A DNA stretch of 64,000 nucleotides, taken from assembly GCF_013778305.1 (NCBI RefSeq), contig NZ_JACEIC010000002.1, positions 2,381,669 through 2,445,668 on the forward strand. Reading direction: 5' to 3'. Below the pieces are notes generated by a model, which searched no databases, was not told the DNA's origin, and saw only the letters and a list, made by a program, of their open reading frames with translations. Within the stretch, counting starts at the first letter, position 1, and the number at the start of each line of letters is the position of its first letter. Source of the stretch: Nocardioides agri. Its GTDB lineage: Bacteria; Actinomycetota; Actinomycetes; Propionibacteriales; Nocardioidaceae. Both the position numbers and the translations under genes were made by a program. This document shows, in pieces, positions 61,483 through 64,000 of the stretch.

Positions 61483-62469
61483 GTGCGTCTCGCCACCTTC
61501 CGTCGGCACGGCGACGAGCCGCACGTCCGCCAGGTCGGGCTGGTGCTCGGACAGGGTGAGCACGTCCGTGTGCACCCGTTCGACCCGGGCTTCGACCTGG
61601 TCGGGCTGCTCGCCGGGTCGCCCGAGTGGCGGGACTCCCAGGCCGACGTCGCTGCCGCCGGCGACGGGCTGCCGCTGGACGAGATCGTGCTGCTGCCGCC
61701 GGTCTACCCGGTCGCGATGCGCGACTTCCTCACCTTCGAGGCCCACGTCGACGGCATGGAACGCGGCCACGGCAACCCGGGACCACCGGCCGCGTGGTAC
61801 GACGCCCCGGTCTTCCTGTTCATGGCGCCGCACGCGGTCACCGGGCCCTACGACGACGTGCCGATGCCACCCGACACCGAGCGTCTCGACTTCGAGCTCG
61901 AGGTCGCCGCGATCGTGTGCCGGGACGTCCGCGACGTGACTCCCGAGGAGGCGCGCGACGCGATCGGCGGCTACTGCGTCATGAACGACTGGTCGGCGCG
62001 GGACGTGCAGGGCAAGGAGATGTCGCTCAAGCTCGGGCCGTCGAAGGGCAAGGACTTCGCCACCACGATCGGCCCGTGGGTCGTGACCGCCGACGAGCTC
62101 GACGACTGCCGCGACGCGGAGGGGTTCCTCGACCTGGAGATGACGGTCCGGGTCAACGAGCAGCCGATCGGCGGCGACCGCTCCGGCCACATGGGCTGGT
62201 CCTTCGAGCAGCTCGTGTCGCACGCGTCGCGTGCGTCGTGGGTCAAGGCCGGCGAGGTGCTGGCCTCCGGCACCTGCTCGACCGGCTCGCTCGCCGAGTC
62301 GTGGGGGCGCAACGGGTCGCTCGTCCCGCCGCCGCTCCAGGTGGGTGACGTCGTCGAGATGACGATCGAGCGGCTCGGCACGATCCGCAACCGCGTGGCT
62401 CCGCCCGAGGAGTCCGTGGCCCCGGTGGCACCGGCCCGTCGCCGTACCCGGCTGGAGGCCTCGGCGTGA
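61483..62469 (+). CDS. Fumarylacetoacetate hydrolase-family protein
   Basis: 328 aa from GTG 61483, 2 nt after the ABM stop. FAH fold: LPPVYPVAMRDFLTFEAHVD, metal-binding DFELEVAAIV, GYCVMNDWSARDVQGKEMSL, KGKDFATTIGPWVVTADEL, SRASWVKAGEVLASGTCSTG and GDVVEMTIERLGTIRNRV. Family members cleave C-C bonds of diketo acids or hydrate/isomerise ring-fission products. The exact substrate is unknown. Overlaps the dehydrogenase start. Confidence 0.92.
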   Translation: MRLATFRRHGDEPHVRQVGLVLGQGEHVRVHPFDPGFDLVGLLAGSPEWRDSQADVAAAGDGLPLDEIVLLPPVYPVAMRDFLTFEAHVDGMERGHGNPGPPAAWYDAPVFLFMAPHAVTGPYDDVPMPPDTERLDFELEVAAIVCRDVRDVTPEEARDAIGGYCVMNDWSARDVQGKEMSLKLGPSKGKDFATTIGPWVVTADELDDCRDAEGFLDLEMTVRVNEQPIGGDRSGHMGWSFEQLVSHASRASWVKAGEVLASGTCSTGSLAESWGRNGSLVPPPLQVGDVVEMTIERLGTIRNRVAPPEESVAPVAPARRRTRLEASA

Positions 62470-63812
62470 GCAGCGTCGTGACGCGCGACCCCGCGACCGG
62501 CGAGGTGCTGGCGACGTACGCCGCGCACGACGACGCCGGCGTGGAGCAGGCGCTCGCCGACACGCACGCGGCGTCGCTGCTGTGGCGCGAGACGCCGCTC
62601 GACCAGCGCCTGCAGCTGCTGCGCGGCGTCGGCAAGCTGCTCACCGAGCGGCGCGAGGAGTACGCCGCGCTGATCACCGGCGAGATGGGCAAGCCGCTCG
62701 CCGAGGCGCTCGCCGAGGTCGACAAGTGCGCGTGGAGCTGTGAGGTCGTCGCCGACCTCGCCCCGGGCTGGCTGGCCGACCACGAGGTCGCCTCCGCGGC
62801 GTCGCGGTCGTGGCTCTCCTACGAGCCTCTCGGCGTGGTCTTCGCCGTGATGCCGTGGAACTTCCCGTTCTGGCAGGTGCTCCGCTTCGCCTCGGCCGCG
62901 CTCGCCGCGGGCAACGCCGCACTGCTCAAGCACAGCCCCGACGTCACCGGCTGCGCCCTCGCGATCGAGCACCTCGTCGCCGACGCGGGCGCGCCGGCCG
63001 GCCTCTTCCGGTCGCTGGTCGTCGCCGCCGAGGACGTGCCGGCGGTCTCGAAGCGCGTGGTCGAGGACCCGCGGGTGGCCGCCGTGACGCTGACCGGCAG
63101 CGAGCGGGCCGGCTCGTCCGTCGCCGCGCTCGCCGGCGCCGCGATCAAGAAGACCGTGCTGGAGCTCGGCGGCTCGGACCCCTTCGTCGTCCTCGCCGAC
63201 GCCGACGTGGAGGCGGCCGCCGCGACCGCCGTGCGGGCGCGCTTCACCAACACCGGGCAGAGCTGCGTGTGCGCCAAGCGCTTCGTGGTGCACGAGGACG
63301 TCGCGGACGCGTTCCTCGAGCGGTTCGTCGACCACATGTCGCTGCTCGAGGTCGCGCCGATGGCGCGGGAGGACCTGCGCGACGGCATCCTCCGCCAGGT
63401 CGCCGAGACGGTCGCGCAGGGCGCCCGCCTCGTCGTGGGCGGCCGCGCGATCGACGGCCCCGGCTGGTACGTCGAGCCGACGCTGCTCGTCGACGTCGAG
63501 CCCGGGATGACCGCCTTCGACGAGGAGACGTTCGGCCCCGTCGCCACGATCACCCGCGCCCGCGACGACGACCACGCCGTCGAGCTCGCCAACGCCACGA
63601 CGTTCGGGCTCGGCGCCTCGGTCTGGGGGTCGCCCGAGCACGCGCTCGCCGTCGGCCGCCGGATCCGCTCGGGCGCACTCTTCGTCAACGCGATGGTCGC
63701 CTCCGACCCGCGACTGCCCTTCGGCGGCATCGGCCGCAGCGGCTACGGCCGCGAGCTCTCGGCCGAGGGCGTCCGCGAGTTCACCAACGTGCGCACGGTG
63801 GTGGTCGCGTGA
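62466..63812 (+). CDS. NAD(P)-dependent aldehyde dehydrogenase (succinate-semialdehyde-like)
   Basis: 448 aa from GTG 62466. VVFAVMPWNFPFWQVLRFAS, TGSERAGSSVAALAGAAIKK, catalytic Glu233 in LELGGSDPF, Cys267 in NTGQSCVCAKRFV, FDEETFGPVATITRA and LPFGGIGRSGYGRELS. Similar to GabD/Sad enzymes (about 455-490 aa) but the stretch between FVDHMSLLEV and APMAREDLRD is about 10 residues shorter than the usual GDPxDPxTDVGP segment. Oxidises an aldehyde from the upstream hydrolase reaction (inference). Confidence 0.93.
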   Translation: MSSVVTRDPATGEVLATYAAHDDAGVEQALADTHAASLLWRETPLDQRLQLLRGVGKLLTERREEYAALITGEMGKPLAEALAEVDKCAWSCEVVADLAPGWLADHEVASAASRSWLSYEPLGVVFAVMPWNFPFWQVLRFASAALAAGNAALLKHSPDVTGCALAIEHLVADAGAPAGLFRSLVVAAEDVPAVSKRVVEDPRVAAVTLTGSERAGSSVAALAGAAIKKTVLELGGSDPFVVLADADVEAAAATAVRARFTNTGQSCVCAKRFVVHEDVADAFLERFVDHMSLLEVAPMAREDLRDGILRQVAETVAQGARLVVGGRAIDGPGWYVEPTLLVDVEPGMTAFDEETFGPVATITRARDDDHAVELANATTFGLGASVWGSPEHALAVGRRIRSGALFVNAMVASDPRLPFGGIGRSGYGRELSAEGVREFTNVRTVVVA

Positions 63813-64000
63813 GGCTGGACCACGTGGGCCTCACCGTCGCCGACCTCGCGGCGATGACGGACTGGTACGGCACGACGCTCGCGCTCGACGTCGAGCTCGA
63901 GTTCGCCCTCGACCACGTCGACCTCCGCGGCGCCATGCTCCGGTCGCGGCACGGCTGGCGGCTCGAGCTCCTGTGCCGGCCCGGCAGCGCCGCCGGCCTG
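63809..64000 (+). CDS. VOC-family (glyoxalase/dioxygenase-fold) protein, 3' end missing
   Basis: GTG 63809 overlaps the dehydrogenase stop; 64 codons are visible before the window ends. LDHVGLTVADLAAMTDWYGT (3-22) is the VOC first-module start with a His metal ligand, then LDHVDLRGAMLRSR and WRLELLCRPG, where a Glu ligand sits. Could be a glyoxalase, an isomerase or an extradiol-type dioxygenase. Same operon as the ABM, FAH and aldehyde dehydrogenase genes. Confidence 0.8.
   Translation, partial: MRLDHVGLTVADLAAMTDWYGTTLALDVELEFALDHVDLRGAMLRSRHGWRLELLCRPGSAAGL

Overview
The window is very GC-rich (roughly 70% or more) with densely packed genes. Starts often overlap the previous stop as ATGA or GTGA. 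It carries several actinobacterial markers: an F420/Ddn-type nitroreductase, menaquinone MenB, a DUF4193 zinc-ribbon protein, a tRNA-deaminase-associated protein, SigE-type ECF sigma and split proton-translocating transhydrogenase. The gene set resembles Nocardioidaceae (Nocardioides-like); this is inference from gene content, not a database match. No rRNA, tRNA, CRISPR array, insertion sequence or phage gene was recognised.

Layout. 1-7.4 kb: recC (5' end outside the window), recB and recD in one overlapping operon. 7.5-12.5 kb: ACT-domain protein, MFS transporter, secreted RTX-like calcium-binding protein, Ddn-like enzyme, menB. 12.5-20 kb: a LacI-type repressor facing a binding-protein/permease/permease operon that ends in a GH51 arabinofuranosidase and a GH5-like glycosidase. 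A perfect double palindrome overlaps its promoter, which suggests an arabinoside uptake and hydrolysis regulon. 20-23.6 kb: two unknown proteins, a P-loop GTPase, a methyltransferase and a sirtuin, the last three chained by 4-bp overlaps. 23.6-27.5 kb: TetR regulator and MMPL exporter separated by a repeated 12-mer, then a lipoprotein. 27.4-33.7 kb: glgX/treX-treY-treZ, the glycogen-to-trehalose operon. 33.8-41.1 kb: DHA2-type MFS, VIT-family protein, ThpR, pntAa-pntAb-pntB, a 58-aa membrane protein, upp, and the tRNA-deaminase-associated protein. 41.2-46.7 kb: GH78 rhamnosidase, ECF sigma with a membrane protein carrying a duplicated extracellular domain, a 70-aa ORF, a secreted gluzincin peptidase. 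46.7-51.4 kb: cupin, metallo-beta-lactamase-fold hydrolase, Bcr-type MFS and two divergent LysR paralogues. 51.4-54.6 kb: DUF4193, cold-shock protein, small membrane protein and a NarL-type two-component system. 54.6-64 kb: a catabolic island. Its left-pointing operon encodes a sugar-type ABC importer, an esterase, an FAD aromatic hydroxylase and a bicovalent-flavin oxidase. Its right-pointing operon encodes an ABM-domain protein, an FAH-family hydrolase, an aldehyde dehydrogenase and a VOC protein cut by the window end.

How the genes work together. The arabinoside operon imports an oligosaccharide and cleaves it inside the cell, since neither hydrolase has a signal peptide. The Tre operon debranches alpha-glucan and converts it to trehalose. 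The 54.6-64 kb island looks like import, ester hydrolysis, ring hydroxylation, C-C hydrolysis and aldehyde oxidation of a substrate that cannot be named from sequence alone. The least explained parts are this island, the GTPase module at 20.0-22.3 kb and the ECF sigma/duplicated-ectodomain pair at 43.8-45.3 kb. A recurring signal is a TANNNT hexamer 6-7 nt before a start codon (ACT gene, menB, pntAa, upp), which points to leaderless transcripts.
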